Of a DNA stretch of 11,110 nt, positions 9,115 through 11,110 are shown piece after piece. The stretch spans positions 211,466 to 222,575 of the forward strand of contig WELB01000115.1 in NCBI GenBank assembly GCA_009602725.1. Reading direction: 5' to 3'. Below the pieces are notes generated by a model. The model was not told the origin of the DNA. It saw only the letters and a list, made by a program, of their open reading frames with translations, and did not search any database. Origin of the DNA: Spirogloea muscicola. Taxonomy: Eukaryota; Streptophyta; Zygnematophyceae; Spirogloeales; Spirogloeaceae. Made by a program: the position numbers and the translations under genes. How positions within the stretch are numbered: the first letter of the stretch is position 1; every line of letters starts with the position of its first letter.

Positions 9115-11110
9115 TTAGTCCTCGTCAAAGTACTTGTCCTCAGCATCGCGCCCAACCTCTTGCAGCCAGTCATCATCCAGCGAGGCATCCGTGTTGATGG
9201 CGGCATAGTCCACGTGCTCGCTGTCGCCACCTCCCAGGAACTTTTCCTGCATCAGCCGCGTGAAGGCGTCCAGTCGGCCCTGGAGCTCCTCCGACGAGAG
9301 CTTCAGTACCCCCCCGCCACTGCTTGGCTGCCTTGCTGATGTTGATGTCGGCGGCGATGGCGCAGGCCCCGATGGCCTCCCGGGCCCAGCATCAGCTGCA
9401 GGGATGCCTGCTGTTTGCAGGCTGACGCTGTCACTAACGCCTCCTCCACTCTTAGTCTCAGCATGCTGGGCCTGGTCCTCGGAGCTGCTGCCCCAGTGAG
9501 ACCTGTCAACAGCCTCCCTGATGCCAGGGGCGGGCGTCGGCCCCCCAGCCACGCTACTCCTCGCAGCCGCTCCGTCGACCCCTGCAACCTCCGAGTCGCC
9601 TCTTCGCACAGTTGGGGTAACCTGCACGCACTTGGTGGAGAGCGCTTCAGTTGGCAGCCCCCATGGCACTGTGACATTGTTCACACCCCGAGGTTAGTTG
9701 CTGGTCATCAAAGGACCCACTGACAGCACAAGCGCACAAAGCTGCTGATGAGCTTCCCATGGCTAGCTTTCAAAGCACAACCCACAAACATTGGGGACAC
9801 AATGCAAAAACAAGATGCCTATCCACCACATGGCTCAGGCAGCAGCATTCACTTGCAAAGGTGGTAAGAAGCACAAAGCATACCTCCTCTTAATTAATAG
9901 CTATATGTAAGAGAAGTGGGGGATGCAAGAGTGAGCATCTATAATTCACAAGGGCTTTGGAAAGAGTATGCATAGAGTTGTCGTGTGGAGGTTGTAATGT
10001 ACCTCCTCTACCACGTCCTCCTCCTCCTCCTCCTCCTCCTCCTCCTCCTCCTCCTCCTCCTCCTCCTCCTCCTCCTCTGTATCGTTGCCAGCCGGTCCCC
10101 TGCCAGCATCACCGCCGCACGCCCGCTCCTGCTCGGCGCGGAGGCGGGCCTGGTAATCGGCCTCACGCCACTGCCGAATGAGGCTCTCGGAGTAGCGCTC
10201 TCCAGGTCGCGGCACGCCGCCTTCACTATCCTGAAAGCGGCCAATGTACTGGTGGTGCAGCAGGGGCGCTCGCAGGCGCATCGCGTCCTCCTCAAAATAC
10301 TGACCACCCTCCACAAGCCTGAGCAGGTAAAGAAACAGGAGGCTGAGTCAACGGGCCGGAGCTTCTGTCACGAGCAGCTCCAGGGCCCTGCGTGCAGCAG
10401 GTGCTGCAAGGTCTTGCTGATGCCATCTTGCAGCATCGCTTAGCCAGAGCGTGGCAGCTCGAGTTTCTCAACCACGCTGAGCTCATTGAAGCCTGGCAGC
10501 AGCTAAGGTGGCCCCATTGCAGGCGGAGATGGGGCTGCCGAGCAGGGCCAGCCAAGGCCTGACCTGCCCATGAAGGCGAGCCGCCGGTTCTTGACGACTG
10601 CAGCCTGCGCCCGGCGCTGCTGCTCGGTGGGGTGCAGCGCCGCGCGGACGCGGCCGAGGTGCCAGGCCACCTCGTAGTCGCGCGCCTCCAGCTCCTCGAA
10701 CGGCGCCAGCTCGCCGTCCTCCAGGTCTTTGCCGTAGCGCTCTGAGGGCACACGGGCAGGCCGCAGCGGCGACGTCCGTGTCAGAGCGCAGAATCGGCGT
10801 CATGGGCCGTCACACGAGCGCCAGGACAGGGGTGGGACGGGCAGCCCAGATGGGTCGTGCTCTTGCCGACACCGATGGCGGCAATCGCTTAACGGCGACG
10901 CTCAGACTGACGGCGTCTGGCCTCTGCAACGGCCGCCGCGCTTTCTGCGGCGACGCAGCCGGCCTGGGCGGCCGTCAGAGGCGGCGGAGCTGCCCGGCCA
11001 GCGGCGGCGGCCGTGGGGCTCGCACCTAGGAAGACGGCGGCATCGCGCCGCAGGAGCGCGACCAGGTGAGCCTCCAGGGCCTCAGCGCCGCCGCCGCCGT
11101 CGCCGCCGCC
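9115..11110 (-). CDS. CCDC97: CCDC97-like protein (DUF2052 family), 5' end beyond the window
   Basis: Conserved nuclear protein of poorly known function; I recall human CCDC97 being linked to the SF3B splicing complex, which needs checking. Proposed exons on the minus strand: 11110-11026 (partial), 10741-10564, 10318-10003 and 9621-9115, giving about 361 visible residues. They contain HLVALLRRDAAVFLERYGKD; then DYEVAWHL and VKNRRLAFM; then GGQYFEEDAMRLRAPLLHHQ with IGRF and GERYSESLIRQ; an acidic run of 20 Glu; and finally FTRLMQEKFL and the terminal RDAEDKYFDED. This order matches the human and plant proteins. The first two joins are GT-AG and in frame. The acceptor of the last exon is uncertain (9621 by phase; 9668 is nearer the branch site). 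The first exon runs off the edge in a Gly/Asp stretch with no start visible. Confidence 0.87.
9622..10002 (-). other. CCDC97: Last intron of the CCDC97-like gene (boundaries tentative)
   Basis: The donor is proposed as GAG|GTACAT at 10002. On the minus strand a clear CTAAC branch-like sequence has its A near 9694. The first AG after it (acceptor 9669) would leave phase 1, but every plausible donor after the glutamate run is phase 0. CAG|GTT, giving an exon start at 9621, keeps frame. AAG|TGC (start 9630) also keeps frame. Confidence 0.45.
10018..10077 (-). repeat. CCDC97: Perfect (GAG)20 coding microsatellite, polyglutamate tract
   Basis: Twenty uninterrupted CTC units on the plus strand read as GAG codons in the CCDC97-like frame, giving 20 consecutive glutamates. 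Human CCDC97 also has an acidic run at this place in the protein. The perfect repeat should be length-variable between individuals or assemblies without breaking the frame. Confidence 0.93.

Noticed and set aside
9115-9684. Starting the last CCDC97 segment as its own gene at the GTG near 9684
   Set aside because: The conserved part is only the C-terminal half, and the N-terminal conserved blocks lie upstream in exons with matching splice signals.
9884-9900. 17-base micro-exon on the minus strand with a good pyrimidine tract, TATAG acceptor and GTATGC donor
   Set aside because: It would leave phase 2, which fits none of the better acceptors of the last exon, and it adds no conserved residues.
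9957-10443. Plus-strand frames with poly-Leu or poly-Pro and a minus frame with poly-Arg over the trinucleotide repeat
   Set aside because: They are shadows of the (GAG)20 tract; the conserved CCDC97 motifs lie only in the polyglutamate frame.

Overview
This window is nuclear DNA from a photosynthetic eukaryote of the green lineage, most likely a green alga. Both genes are cut by many short spliceosomal introns (about 110-390 bases). The protein reads closest to plant family members, for example in the ATPase head of the first gene and its C-terminal SRTLTFDL motif. I cannot fix the species.

Layout: positions 1-123 are an uninterrupted A run at the window edge. Positions 124-1318 are very GC- and CpG-rich with no convincing gene; they hold the probable promoter and 5' leader of the first gene, with candidate cell-cycle sites. 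Positions 1319-8599 (+) hold a complete SMC1 gene, the cohesin ATPase. I rebuilt it as 19 coding exons that join in frame to 1,236 codons plus a stop. Positions 8600-9114 are a gene-free stretch between two converging genes. Positions 9115-11110 (-) hold a CCDC97/DUF2052 family gene whose 5' end lies beyond the right edge.

The most unusual feature is SMC1 intron 7 (3979-4177). It cannot be spliced as GT-AG without losing conserved residues or meeting a stop. Read as ATATCC...AC it restores the conserved hinge exactly, and it has a textbook minor-spliceosome branch site (TCCTTGAC) 13 bases from its end. This is a U12-type AT-AC intron, which implies the organism keeps a minor spliceosome. All other introns in the window read as GT-AG.

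The two genes are not an operon or an obvious pathway. SMC1 acts in sister-chromatid cohesion. CCDC97 is a poorly characterised nuclear protein that I recall being linked to the SF3B splicing complex. Both genes are GC-rich at the 5' end and become more AT-rich toward their shared 3' side.
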